Made by a program: the position numbers and the translations under genes
Shown: positions 1-8,124 of the stretch, piece after piece
Numbering within the stretch: the first letter of the stretch is position 1
Layout: each line of letters begins with the position of its first letter
Notes under the pieces: generated by a model
What the model saw: the letters and a program-made list of their open reading frames with translations, nothing else
Told to the model about the DNA's origin: nothing
Database searches by the model: none
Source: Streptomyces antimycoticus
GTDB lineage: Bacteria; Actinomycetota; Actinomycetes; Streptomycetales; Streptomycetaceae
Direction of reading: 5' to 3'
DNA length: 64,000 nucleotides
NCBI RefSeq assembly: GCF_005405925.1
Contig: NZ_BJHV01000001.1
Coordinates: 6,262,001 to 6,326,000 of the forward strand

Positions 1-351
1 GCCACGCATGGCGTCGAGCCGCGTGACGCGGGTGTCGCCTCGGCGATGGTCAACACCTCGCAGCAGGTGGGCGGCGCCATCGGCACCGCGCTCCTGAACA
101 CCATCGCGGCGAGCGCCACCACCGCGTACGCCAAGTCGCATGCGGCGGGCGCCCCTTCCCGCACGGCGCTGGAGCTGCAGTCGATGGTGCACGGCTACAC
201 CACCGCCATCTGGTGGGCGGTCGGCATCCTGGTGCTGGCCGGGGTGATCGCCATCACGATGGTCAACGCCGGACATCAGGGAGGCGGCGGCGCGGTCGCC
301 GGCTCCGATGAGGGAGCGGCGGAGGACGCCATTCCGGTCATGGCGCACTGA
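1..351 (+). CDS. MFS transporter, DHA2 (EmrB/QacA-like) family, C-terminal part
   Basis: The gene enters from the left edge and only its last 116 residues are present. The frame is open from base 1. The segment carries the DHA2-type pattern DAG-ASAMVNTSQQVGGAIG near its start, followed by a loop and a final hydrophobic helix (about WWAVGILVLAGVIAITMV). The family is proton-driven multidrug or metabolite exporters with 14 membrane helices. A strong hairpin terminator follows at 396-441. The convergent marR gene downstream might regulate it, but that is inference. The substrate cannot be told from this fragment. Confidence 0.85.
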   Translation, partial: ATHGVEPRDAGVASAMVNTSQQVGGAIGTALLNTIAASATTAYAKSHAAGAPSRTALELQSMVHGYTTAIWWAVGILVLAGVIAITMVNAGHQGGGGAVAGSDEGAAEDAIPVMAH

Positions 352-395
352 CGCGCGGAGGTCGTCCGTACAGCGGAGATCATCCGTACAGAGGC

Positions 396-441
396 GAAGG
401 CCCCGTTCCCCTGGGGAGAATCCCGGGGGAGCGGGGCCTTC
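396..441. terminator. Rho-independent-type hairpin
   Basis: A stem of about 16 pairs, with one G-U wobble, is formed by a left arm starting GAAGGCCCCG and a right arm ending CGGGGCCTTC. It lies between the convergent MFS and marR genes and can serve both. Confidence 0.75.
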
Positions 442-508
442 GTCCGTCCTTCGGTCGTCCTTCGTCCGTCCTTTGTTCGTCGGTCCTCGGCGTGCTGGCG
501 CGGTGACG

Positions 509-1021
509 TCAGCGCAGCCAGGGGAGGTCGGCGCCCTCCGGCTGCAGACCGTCCGCGATGATCTGGCAGATGGTGCCGAACTGCTCGACCTGCTCGGGGG
601 TGAGCCGGTCGAAGACGGCCGTCCGCACGGCGGACACGTGGCCCGGGGCGGTCTCCTCCAGCACCTTGAGTCCCTTGTCGGTGAGGACCGCGTTCTGCCC
701 GCGCTTGTCGTCGGGGCAGTCCTCGCGTCGCACCCAGCCGTCCTTCTCCATGCGCGCGACGGCATGGGACAGCCGGGATCGGGTGATCTTGGCGGCCTCG
801 GCCAGTTCGGTCATCCGCATCCGGTGGCGTGGCGCCCAGGAGAGCTTCACCAGCAACCCGTAGTAGACGTGGGGCATGCCGGCGTCCCGCTGCAGCTGGC
901 GGTCGAGGTGATCCTCCAGAAGCATGTGTGCGTGGCGGTACGCCAGCCAGCTGCGCTGCTCGTCATCGGTCAGCCAACGCGGCTCGTCGGCGTCTGAGGG
1001 GGTCTTCATGGCGTTGTCCAC
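509..1021 (-). CDS. MarR-family transcriptional regulator
   Basis: A 170-residue winged-helix regulator of normal MarR length. The DNA-binding part is visible at about residues 65-115: MTELAEAAKITRSRLSHAV is the recognition-helix region and DDKRGQNAVLT is the wing. The C-terminal helix is for dimerisation. The GTG start at 1021 is preferred because a TAGAAT hexamer (1028-1033) ends six bases before it, which is the leaderless-transcript signature common in actinobacteria. An ATG four codons in (1009) is an alternative. It is divergent from the dioxygenase gene, with the likely operator between them, so it probably represses both genes in response to a phenolic ligand. That last point is inference. 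Confidence 0.88.
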   Translation of the reverse strand: MDNAMKTPSDADEPRWLTDDEQRSWLAYRHAHMLLEDHLDRQLQRDAGMPHVYYGLLVKLSWAPRHRMRMTELAEAAKITRSRLSHAVARMEKDGWVRREDCPDDKRGQNAVLTDKGLKVLEETAPGHVSAVRTAVFDRLTPEQVEQFGTICQIIADGLQPEGADLPWLR

Positions 1022-1027
1022 GCGTCC

Positions 1028-1099
1028 ATTCTAGAGAACACTTTTTGAACTTTAAACAAGTGTGCGCTACAGTGATGAGTGCTTGCTTGAGACTTCAAG
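1028..1099. promoter_or_regulatory. Divergent promoters with MarR-type operators
   Basis: Rightward, TTGAAC (1046-1051) is followed by 16 bases and TACAGT (1068-1073). Leftward, TTTAAA (1056-1051) is followed by 17 bases and TAGAAT (1033-1028). The inverted repeat ACACTT/AAGTGT (1038-1043, 1058-1063) straddles both -35 elements. A second perfect palindrome, CTTGA-N4-TCAAG (1086-1099), sits just past the rightward start site. Both are well placed for repression by the adjacent MarR protein. Confidence 0.65.
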
Positions 1100-1129
1100 T
1101 ACCTTGTCGGGCTCTGCCGAGGAGACTTC

Positions 1130-1912
1130 ATGTCCGCGCTCGACGGGCGTATGCCCGCCCTCTACCTCAGTCATGGTGCTCCGCCACTCGCCGACGATCC
1201 GATCTGGCCCGGGCAGCTCGCCGCCTGGGCCGCGGGCCTGCCCCGGCCCCAGGCCATTCTCATGATCTCCGCCCACTGGGAGGAGGCGCCCCTGGCGATC
1301 GGGGCCACCCAACGGGTCCCGCTGGTCTATGACTTCTGGGGATTCCCCCAGCACTACTACCAGGTGCGGTACGCCGCGCCGGGCGCCCCCGAGCTCGCCG
1401 AGCGGATCCGTAAGACGCTGCGCACGGCGGGCACACCGGTCCAGGACATCCCCGAGCGAGGGCTGGACCACGGGGCGTATGTGCCCCTGGTCGAGATGTA
1501 TCCGGAGGCCGACATCCCGGTCCTGCAGGTCTCGATGCCGACCCTCGACCCGCGGAAGCTGATGGAGATCGGGCGGAAGCTGGCGCCGCTGCGGGACGAG
1601 GGCGTCCTGATCGTCGGCAGCGGCTTCTTCACCCACAACCTGGCCGCGATGCGGCAGACGGGCCCGACGCCGCCCAGTTGGTCGACCGAGTTCGACGACT
1701 GGGGGCAACGGGCCCTGGACGCGCAGGACATCGACGCGCTGCTGGACTTCGAGCACACGGCCCCGGCGGGACGGCTCGCCCACCCGCGCACCGAACACTT
1801 CGCGCCGTTGTTCGTCACGCTGGGCGCGGCGGAGGCGGAGTTGCGCAGCCAGCGGAGCGTGATCGACGGCTTCTGGATGGGGTTGGCGAAGCGGTCGCTG
1901 CAGTTCGGGTGA
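1130..1912 (+). CDS. Extradiol-type dioxygenase, DODA/YgiD family
   Basis: A 260-residue protein of the LigB-like class III extradiol dioxygenases related to 4,5-DOPA dioxygenase, a metal-dependent aromatic-ring-opening fold. Candidate metal and acid-base histidines lie in YLSHGAPPL (residue 15), ISAHWE (48), GLDHGAYVPL (about 114), FFTHNL and TEHFAPLF. The length matches the family's 250-270 residues. The start is an ATG behind GAGGAG (1117-1122). It is divergent from marR and probably induced by a phenolic substrate of that regulator. The actual substrate is unknown, and many actinobacterial members are annotated only as dioxygenase. Confidence 0.88.
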   Translation: MSALDGRMPALYLSHGAPPLADDPIWPGQLAAWAAGLPRPQAILMISAHWEEAPLAIGATQRVPLVYDFWGFPQHYYQVRYAAPGAPELAERIRKTLRTAGTPVQDIPERGLDHGAYVPLVEMYPEADIPVLQVSMPTLDPRKLMEIGRKLAPLRDEGVLIVGSGFFTHNLAAMRQTGPTPPSWSTEFDDWGQRALDAQDIDALLDFEHTAPAGRLAHPRTEHFAPLFVTLGAAEAELRSQRSVIDGFWMGLAKRSLQFG

Positions 1913-1983
1913 GTGGGGCGCTCGGTGAGGGGGTGGGTCTGGGGGGATCGGCCCTTCGGGTGCGGACCGGCTCGTGCCCGCCC

Positions 1984-3090
1984 TCAGAGCGCCGGGTCGA
2001 TCATCGCGCAGGCGTGGAGTGCCGCGGCCAGGGCCAGGGGGTCCGGGCCCTGGGCGACGTCGAGGGCGGTGTCGGTGAGCTTGATGGCGTGCTCATCGCC
2101 GTGCGCGGCGGCGCGGGCGAAGACCTCCTCGGGGGTGACGCCCGCCGCGGACGGCAGCCGGTCGGCCGGGAGCGGCTCCTGCGGCGCGTACACCGCCGTG
2201 ACCGCGGCGCTCGCCGCCCATGCCGCGTCCAGACTCGGCGCCCACAGCTCCCGCGGCAGCGCGGGCAGGACGCGCAGTACGGCGTTGGGCGCGGTCGCGG
2301 CGTGGACCAGCATCACCGGTGAGCCGTGGCCGTGGGTGGCGTAGCGATGGGTCGCGGCCCGTACGAGCTCGGTCAGCCGCCGGCGCGCCTCCTCCGCCGG
2401 GTCGGCGGCGTCGGGGGCGGCCGTCCGGCTGGTGGGCGGCCGTCCGGCCGTCCGGCCGGGCTGCGGGGTGGGCGGCCAGGTGGGGAAGGCGGTGAGCCGG
2501 GCCAGCCGCGCCCGTATGCCACCGCTCTGGTCCGCGACCGGCTCCACGGCGGCCAGTGCGTCGGCCGCCGACCCCGAGGCGGGGCCCGGCTGCTGCCGGA
2601 GCGGCGGCAGCGGAGCGTGTCGGGCGGCCCAGTAGCCGAGGGCGTGGGCCAGTTCGGCGGTGCGGGGAGCGGTCGTCGTGCCCGGGTCGTCCAGGAGGGT
2701 CCGTACGGCGTGGCCGACCCGGATCACCGGATGTGTCGCGCCCCCGGCGATGCCCGGCAGCAGCCGTGGCCACCACACGGCGAGCACGTCCCGCCAGGGG
2801 CGGTCGGCGAGCTCGCGGTCGAAGTAGGCGGGCCAGTCGGCGAGACGGCGTGGGTCGCCGAGCGCCTCGCGCCAGTTCTCCTCGGTGATCCGGGCGTACG
2901 AGTCCGGCATCTCCTCCAGCTTGTCGCGATAGCGGTCCAGCCACCGGTGCACGGTGCGCCCCTGGCCGTGACGCACCAGCGCCTCGACGGCCATCGGCGC
3001 GTGATTGCTCAGCCATCCCTCATGCTCGGGGCCGGAGGCGTGCAGTCGCTCGAGGGCTTCGTCGAGGGTTCCACTCGTGTCGTCTGTCAT
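1984..3090 (-). CDS. Questin oxidase-like family protein (DUF4243)
   Basis: A 368-residue protein. The N-terminus (TLDEALERL through GWLSNHAPMAVEALVRHG, residues 8-41) matches the characteristic opening of the questin-oxidase-like family, whose fungal founder cleaves the anthraquinone ring of questin. Further family-like features are the YRDKLEEMP and ENWREALGD segments and repeated helical pairs. Residues about 200-230 form an Ala/Pro/Arg-rich loop that looks disordered. No cofactor motif is visible, and bacterial members have no assigned reaction. It stands alone, and no operon partner is evident. Confidence 0.75.
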   Translation of the reverse strand: MTDDTSGTLDEALERLHASGPEHEGWLSNHAPMAVEALVRHGQGRTVHRWLDRYRDKLEEMPDSYARITEENWREALGDPRRLADWPAYFDRELADRPWRDVLAVWWPRLLPGIAGGATHPVIRVGHAVRTLLDDPGTTTAPRTAELAHALGYWAARHAPLPPLRQQPGPASGSAADALAAVEPVADQSGGIRARLARLTAFPTWPPTPQPGRTAGRPPTSRTAAPDAADPAEEARRRLTELVRAATHRYATHGHGSPVMLVHAATAPNAVLRVLPALPRELWAPSLDAAWAASAAVTAVYAPQEPLPADRLPSAAGVTPEEVFARAAAHGDEHAIKLTDTALDVAQGPDPLALAAALHACAMIDPAL

Positions 3091-3246
3091 GGCCTCACGC
3101 TAGGGAGGGAGGGGCGGCCCCGAATCGGGCCGGGGACGGAAGCGTGCGGGGACCAACGACCTAAGCCGGGGCCGGGGCGGGGGCCCTGGGGGACCTCAGC
3201 CGGAGGTCTGGGGTGGGGGTACGGAGGCCTAGGGCGGGCCAACGGG

Positions 3247-3662
3247 CTACTGCCGGGGGCGCTCCTCGCGTTCGTGGAAGACGTAGAACGCTATGCCGAT
3301 CATCGCGAGCCCCGCCCGAGCCCGATCCCCGCCGACCGGTACACCGAGCCTCCGCTCACGGCGTGCAGAAAGCCGAGCGCACAGCCGAGGAGCGTCCCGT
3401 AGAGCACGGCCCGGATCTCCGGCATCAGGCCCGGCGTCATCCTGCCGAGGGCGTAGCAGAGCGCCCCGACCACCACCGCCGACACCACGCCGAGGACGGC
3501 GGACGCGGGGATGGTGGAGCCTTGATTGTGGTCCACGAACATCACCCAGCCGCCGAAGAGCACCCCCAGGACGACGGGGATGCCCCAGGAGGCGGAGGGG
3601 CGAAGTGGGAGGTGGAGCAGCGGATGGTGGCGGTGGCTCACCGGGGCTGTGGGGGCATTCAT
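3247..3662 (-). pseudogene. Small integral membrane protein, frameshifted near 3316
   Basis: The ATG at 3662 has a good GAGGAGG site. The reading frame runs through hydrophobic helices (SWGIPVVLGVLFGGWVMFV, SAVVVGALCYALG, AVLYGTLLGCALGFL) and then stops early at 3300. The other frame, read from about 3316 down to 3247, gives a convincing further helix and tail (GLAMIGIAFYVFHEREERPRQ). Inserting one base in the G/C run at 3311-3318 joins IGLG to AGLAMIG smoothly. The intact protein would be about 138 residues with four helices. Function is unknown. The break may be a sequencing error rather than decay. Confidence 0.6.
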
Positions 3663-3932
3663 GACCGAACCTCCTCGTCGCCGCGTCCCCGCCCTGACCT
3701 CTCTCTTTCCAGCGCACACCCATGCGGAGGGCAGGGCAACCCGGCGCGATGGGCCATCCGGGCAACCGAGAGCCCGCGAGATTCGTCTTGACAGATGAGA
3801 GATGGGCGGGAGAGCCGTAGGAGACGGCGGCACAGGGGGTCTGACCTGCGCTTTCCGCTACTTCGGCAGTACGCTGAGCCCCGTGAGGGTGGACAGGATA
3901 CTGCATGATCGTAAAAAGGTGGGGGCCTGATG

Positions 3933-3958
3933 GGAATTCTGTCCTGATTCCAGTCGTT
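3933..3958 (+). promoter_or_regulatory. SigR-type promoter of hrdD
   Basis: GGAAT at 3933-3937, exactly 18 bases, then GTT at 3956-3958. This is the oxidative-stress sigma factor R consensus. From the literature as I recall it, hrdD of S. coelicolor is a SigR target, so the match is expected. It predicts transcription starting about 3964, about 70 bases before the ATG. Confidence 0.85.
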
Positions 3959-4035
3959 GTTTCCTTCGGACGGGGCACCCGACACCGGAGCGTCCGTCCA
4001 TAGTCCGCGCCCGATCCATCTGTAAGGGAGCACGC

Positions 4036-5040
4036 ATGGCAACCCGTGCCGTCGCCCGTAATCAGTCCGCCGCCGCTGGTGGCGCTGATGGGGCCAACAG
4101 CGTTCGCGCCTCAGGCGGGGAGATCGCCGATCGCGACCTGGTCGGCATGTATCTCGACGAGATCGCTCGTACCCCGCTGCTGGACGCGGCGAAGGAGGTC
4201 GAGCTGTCCCAGTCCATCGAAGCGGGGGTGTATGCCCAGCAGATCCTGGACGGCGAGGTTGAGGAGGCCCCTGCCGCAGGTGCGAGCCGCGAGGAGCTGG
4301 AGGCGATAGCCACCGAAGGTGCCCGCGCCAAGGATATCTTCATCCGCTCCAACCTGCGCCTCGTCGTGGCTGTGGCGCGCCGCTATCCGCGCAGTGGGCT
4401 GCCCCTGCTCGACCTGATCCAGGAGGGCAACGCGGGCCTGGTGCGCGCGGTGGAGAAGTTCGACTACACCAAGGGATTCAAGTTCTCGACCTATGCCACG
4501 TGGTGGATCCGTCAGGCCATCACGCGCTCGATCGCGGACCAGTCCCGTACGATCCGGCTGCCCGTCCACTTGGTCGAGGAGCTCGGCCGGATCCGCCGGG
4601 TGCAGCGGGAGTTCAACCGTGAGCACGGCCGTGAGCCGGAGCACGCCGAGATCGCCGAGGAGCTCGGCTCCACGATGGAGCGGGTCTCGGATGTGCTCGA
4701 CTGGGCCCGCGACCCGGTCAGTCTGAACATGTCGGTCGACGACGAAGGAGAGACCCAGTTCGGCGATCTGCTGGAGGACACTTCGGCCGTTTCGCCCGAG
4801 CAGTCGGTGATGACGCTGCTGCGCAGCGAGGAGCTGGAGGACCTGATCGGCCGCCTCGACGACCGCACCGCCTCCATCATCAAGGCGCGGTACGGTATCG
4901 ACGACGGCCGGGAGCGCACCCTGACCGAGGTCGGCAAGCAGCATGGCCTCACGCGTGAGCGCATCCGCCAGATCGAGAAGCATGCCTTGCTTGAGCTGAA
5001 GAAGATGGCCCGCCAGACCGGTTTCGACGCAGCGGCTTGA
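4036..5040 (+). CDS. hrdD: RNA polymerase group 2 sigma factor HrdD
   Basis: A 334-residue sigma-70 protein. Region 1.2 begins at ADRDLVGMYLDEIARTPLL. Region 2 carries RSNLRLVVAVARRYPRSGL, the -10 recognition segment KFSTYATWWIRQAITR and SRTIRLPVH. Region 3 starts at LVEELGRIRRVQREF. Region 4 is a helix-turn-helix with LTEVGKQHGLTRERIRQIEKHALLELKKMAR. The short N-terminus lacks the long HrdB extension, and both length and the MATRAVAR opening fit HrdD (about 332 residues) rather than HrdA, HrdB or HrdC. In the family it is a non-essential principal-like sigma factor. Upstream lies the SigR promoter and downstream a strong terminator, so it is probably monocistronic. Confidence 0.93.
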   Translation: MATRAVARNQSAAAGGADGANSVRASGGEIADRDLVGMYLDEIARTPLLDAAKEVELSQSIEAGVYAQQILDGEVEEAPAAGASREELEAIATEGARAKDIFIRSNLRLVVAVARRYPRSGLPLLDLIQEGNAGLVRAVEKFDYTKGFKFSTYATWWIRQAITRSIADQSRTIRLPVHLVEELGRIRRVQREFNREHGREPEHAEIAEELGSTMERVSDVLDWARDPVSLNMSVDDEGETQFGDLLEDTSAVSPEQSVMTLLRSEELEDLIGRLDDRTASIIKARYGIDDGRERTLTEVGKQHGLTRERIRQIEKHALLELKKMARQTGFDAAA

Positions 5041-5094
5041 GTTCTCGGGACAGCAGACTCCAGCCGCCACCAGACCCTCTCCAACCCATGGACC

Positions 5095-5127
5095 GAGCCC
5101 CGGCGCCTCCCCCTGGCGCCGGGGCTC
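5095..5127. terminator. Strong hairpin downstream of hrdD
   Basis: A perfect 13-pair stem (GAGCCCCGGCGCC and its complement) closes a 7-base loop. It lies 55 bases after the hrdD stop and before the convergent SDR gene, and can work for both. Confidence 0.85.
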
Positions 5128-5203
5128 GCTTGTGTCCGGGTGCGGTCCGGGTGGGGTCCGGGTGCGGTTCGGGTGGGGTCCGGATGGGGTCCGGATGGGG
5201 CGC

Positions 5204-5941
5204 TCAGACGGCGAAGCCGCCGTCCACGGCGATCGACGCCCCGGTGATGTAGCGGCCGCTGGCGCCCGCGATATGGGCCACGGTCGCCGCGATCTCCGTG
5301 GGACGGCCGTAGCGGCCGAGTGCGGTGAAGCCGCTCTGGAGTGCGGCGCTCTCGCCGTCCGCCGGGTTCATATCGGTGTCCACCGGGCCGGGGTGGATCA
5401 GGTTGGCCGTGATCCCGCGCGGGCCGAGTTCACGGGCCAGGGCCTTGGTGAGGCCGGTGAGCGCGGTCTTGCTGGTCGCGTAGAGGCTGCCGCCGGGGAA
5501 GGCGACGCGCTCGGCCATACAGCTGCCGATGTTGATGATCCGCCCGCCGTCGGTCATCAGCGCGGCGGCCGCCTGCGCCATGAGGAACGGCGCCCGGACG
5601 TTCACGGCGAGGATCTGGTCCACATCGTCCAGCGACAGCTCGGCGAGGGGGCCGAGGACGCCGACGCCCGCGTTGTTGACCAGGATGTCCAGTCGGCCGA
5701 ACTCGGCGGCGGCCCCGTCCACGGCGGCGCGCACCTCCTGCGCGTCGGCGCCGTCGACCCGCATCGCCCAGGCGCGACGGCCGAGCGCCTTGATCCGGTC
5801 GACGACGTCCGCCGCGCGGTCGGCCTGGCTGTGGTAGGTCAGGGCGACATCGGCGCCGTCCTCGGCGAGCCGGATCGCCACGGCCTCGCCGATGCCCCGG
5901 CTGCCGCCGGTGACCAGGGCCGCCTTGCCGTCGAGTGTCAT
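5204..5941 (-). CDS. SDR family oxidoreductase (FabG-like)
   Basis: A 245-residue classical short-chain dehydrogenase. The NAD(P) site TGGSRGIG is near residue 11, the structural motif NNAG is present, the catalytic serine lies in IINIGS, and YATSK is the catalytic Tyr-x-x-x-Lys. The end carries ITGASIAVDGG. The basic residue in TGGSRGIG suggests NADPH preference. The open frame continues upstream to 6232, but the ATG at 5941 starts exactly at the family's normal N-terminus with an AGGAGA site. The extension would only encode tandem-repeat DNA. The substrate is unknown. Confidence 0.88.
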   Translation of the reverse strand: MTLDGKAALVTGGSRGIGEAVAIRLAEDGADVALTYHSQADRAADVVDRIKALGRRAWAMRVDGADAQEVRAAVDGAAAEFGRLDILVNNAGVGVLGPLAELSLDDVDQILAVNVRAPFLMAQAAAALMTDGGRIINIGSCMAERVAFPGGSLYATSKTALTGLTKALARELGPRGITANLIHPGPVDTDMNPADGESAALQSGFTALGRYGRPTEIAATVAHIAGASGRYITGASIAVDGGFAV

Positions 5942-6135
5942 GTCTTCTCCTTGTATGCGAATGATGCGAGAAAAATTCCGCTGTGCGGTGGTCCCTCCCG
6001 ACGAGGGGGACATGACTCGATCCTGGTCGGGCGGGTGGTGGAAGTCCGGCGGGAATCGGACGGTGCGCTGCGGCGATCGCTGCGGCGATGCGTGGGGCGG
6101 GCAATCGGAGGCGGCGGTCCGAAGCGGGCAGCCGA

Positions 6136-6213
6136 GAGAGGTCGCTGAGGGGGGTTGCTGAGAGAGGTCGCTGAGAGAGGTTGCTGAGAGGGGTCGCTGA
6201 GAGGGGTCGCTGA
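6136..6213. repeat. Six tandem copies of a 13-bp unit
   Basis: Consensus GAGAGGTYGCTGA, six head-to-tail copies with few substitutions. Because 13 is not divisible by 3, the array is not coding. It lies in the control region between an SDR gene and the fru operon. Confidence 0.9.
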
Positions 6214-6252
6214 GCGATCGCGGCCCGTCCATGCCCGGTCGAGTTCGTTTCG

Positions 6253-6334
6253 TGCCCGAGTCTGTTTACTTTCCGGCATCGCCCACGTAATCTGGCCGCG
6301 AAATCACAGGTTCGGGCATGGAAGGGACGTAAAC
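6253..6334 (+). promoter_or_regulatory. Putative promoter and operator of the fru operon
   Basis: TTTACT (6265-6270), 17 bases, TAATCT (6288-6293) form a plausible promoter. Two pairs of inverted words flank it: TGCCCGA (6253-6259) with TCGGGCA (6312-6318), and GTTTAC (6264-6269) with GTAAAC (6329-6334). Sites spread around the promoter suit a DeoR-type looping repressor. This is inferred from the sequence only. Confidence 0.5.
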
Positions 6335-6338
6335 CCAC

Positions 6339-7100
6339 ATGTACGCACCGGAGCGTCAGCAGGAGATTCTCCGGCTCGCCCGTGAAAGCGGGCGGGTGGA
6401 TGTCCTGTCCCTCGCCGAGGAGTTCCAGGTCACCGCCGAGACCGTGCGGCGTGATCTGCGCACCCTCGACCGGGCGGGGCTGGTCCGCCGTGTGCACGGG
6501 GGCGCCATCCCGGCCGGACGTCTGGACTTCGAGCCCGATCTCGCCGAGCGCGAGTCCACCGCCGCCGATGAGAAGGACCGCATCGCGCGGGCCGCCATCG
6601 CCGAGCTGCCGTCCGACGGCAGCGTGATCATCGACGCGGGCTCGACGGCGGCCCGGTTCGCCGCCGCCCTCCCGCTGGAGGCCAATCTCACCGTCGTCAC
6701 CCACGCCCTGCCGGTCGCCGCCCGCCTCGCCGACCACCCCGGTATCGCGCTGCACCTCGTCGGCGGACGGGTCCGCCACCGCACCCGGGCCGCCGTGGAC
6801 GCATGGGCGCTGCGCGGCTACGGCGAGATCAAGGCCGATGTGGTCTTCCTCGCCACCAACGGCTTCTCGCTGGACGGCGGGCTCACCACACCCGATCTCG
6901 CGGAGGGCGCCGTCAAGGGCGCCATGATCGCGGCGGCGCGGCGGGTGGTGCTGCTCGCGGACTCCGCCAAGTTCGGCCGGGAGCACTTCGCCCGGTTCGG
7001 CGGCCTGGACGATGTCGATCTGCTCATCACGGACACCGGGCTCAGCCCACAGGACGCCCTGGCCATCGAGCGGCGGGGCACGGAAGTGGCACGCGCATGA
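6339..7100 (+). CDS. DeoR/GlpR-family regulator of the fructose operon
   Basis: A 253-residue regulator. The N-terminal DeoR winged helix is QQEILRLARESGRVDVLSLAEEF then VTAETVRRDLRTLDRAGLVRRVHGGA (residues 5-56). The C-terminal sugar-phosphate sensor has the family's DAGSTAARFA, VTHALPVA, LVGGRVRHRT and ATNGFSLDGGLTTPD motifs. Its stop overlaps the fruK start by four bases (ATGA), so it is co-transcribed with fructose PTS genes. By family analogy it represses them until fructose 1-phosphate accumulates. The start is the ATG at 6339 after GGAAGGGACG. Confidence 0.9.
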   Translation: MYAPERQQEILRLARESGRVDVLSLAEEFQVTAETVRRDLRTLDRAGLVRRVHGGAIPAGRLDFEPDLAERESTAADEKDRIARAAIAELPSDGSVIIDAGSTAARFAAALPLEANLTVVTHALPVAARLADHPGIALHLVGGRVRHRTRAAVDAWALRGYGEIKADVVFLATNGFSLDGGLTTPDLAEGAVKGAMIAAARRVVLLADSAKFGREHFARFGGLDDVDLLITDTGLSPQDALAIERRGTEVARA

Positions 7101-8041
7101 TTCTCACCGTCACCCCCAACCCCAGCCTGGACCGTACGTACGAGATCCCCGCGCTGGAGCGCGGCGCCGTGCTGCGGGCCACGGCCGACCGGGTCGACCC
7201 CGGCGGCAAGGGCGTCAATGTCTCGCGCGCCGTGGCCGCCGCGGGGCATCGCACGGTGGCCGTGCTACCGCTCGGCGGACCGGAGGGCGCGCTGCTCGCA
7301 CGGCTGTTGGGGGAGCTGGGCATCGAGGCGGCAGGCGTGCCCGTGGCGGGCTCGACCCGGGTCAACATTTCCGTGGCCGAACCGGACGGCACCCTCACCA
7401 AGCTCAACGCGGGCGGGCCCGAGCTGAGCGACGCCGAGGCCGAGGCGGTGCTGGAGGCCGTCCGGACGAGCGCCGGGAGCGCCGACTGGATCGCCTGCTG
7501 CGGCAGCCTGCCCCGCGGGCTCGCGCCCGAGTGGTACGCCGAGCTGGTGGCGCGGGCCCACCGGGCGGGCGCCCGGATCGCCCTGGACACCTCCGGCCCC
7601 TCGCTGACCGCCGCCCTGCGCGAGCGTCCCGATGTGGTGAAGCCCAACGCCGAGGAGCTGGCCCAGGCCGTGCGCCGTCCGCTGGCCACGGTGGGCGAGG
7701 CGGTCAAGGCGGCCGAGGAACTGCGGGGGCTCGGTGCCCGCGCCGTGCTGGCCAGCCTGGGCGCCGACGGTCAGCTGCTGGTCGACGAGACGGGCACCTA
7801 CTTCGGCACCGCGCGGGTCACCGCCGTGCGCAGCAACGTCGGCGCGGGCGACGCCTCGCTCGCCGGATTCCTGGCGGCGGGCGGCGCCGGGCCCGCCGCA
7901 CTCGCCTCGGCCGTGGCCCACGGGGCGGCCGCGGTGCAGCTGCCGGGCAGCGCCATGCCGACCCCGGCAGACCTCGATCCGTCCGCCGTCGTCACGACGG
8001 CGGATATCCCGCTGGACCGTGTGCTCAAGGAGCCCGCGTGA
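7097..8041 (+). CDS. fruK: 1-phosphofructokinase
   Basis: A 314-residue PfkB-family sugar kinase that converts fructose 1-phosphate plus ATP to fructose 1,6-bisphosphate. Visible motifs are the N-terminal TVTPNPSLDRTYE, the substrate-binding DPGGKGVNVSRA (residues 34-45), SGS-like CCGSLPRG, and the C-terminal anion-hole NVGAGDASLAGF with the catalytic aspartate. It overlaps the deoR-type gene by four bases, with fruA 83 bases downstream. This gives a regulator-kinase-permease operon for fructose uptake and entry into glycolysis. Confidence 0.94.
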   Translation: MILTVTPNPSLDRTYEIPALERGAVLRATADRVDPGGKGVNVSRAVAAAGHRTVAVLPLGGPEGALLARLLGELGIEAAGVPVAGSTRVNISVAEPDGTLTKLNAGGPELSDAEAEAVLEAVRTSAGSADWIACCGSLPRGLAPEWYAELVARAHRAGARIALDTSGPSLTAALRERPDVVKPNAEELAQAVRRPLATVGEAVKAAEELRGLGARAVLASLGADGQLLVDETGTYFGTARVTAVRSNVGAGDASLAGFLAAGGAGPAALASAVAHGAAAVQLPGSAMPTPADLDPSAVVTTADIPLDRVLKEPA

Positions 8042-8124
8042 CCGGCCGACCCCACTCCCACCCCCAGTCCCCACTCCGTCCGCCCGCCTCCCCAGGGCGG
8101 CACCGCACACAAGGGAGCCGCGAG

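Larger units (their letters stand above)
5942..6338. other. Intergenic region between divergent SDR and fru operon
   Basis: A 397-base gap with no credible gene. It holds the 13-bp tandem repeat (6136-6213) and the fru promoter/operator (6253-6334). It also has a GC-rich stretch rich in CGATCGC/GCGATGC words around 6070-6130. Confidence 0.7.

Noticed and set aside
7012..8124. Open frame extending fruA upstream through fruK
   Set aside because: It reads fruK in the wrong frame. The PTS EIIA domain begins at the ATG at 8125 with its own ribosome site.
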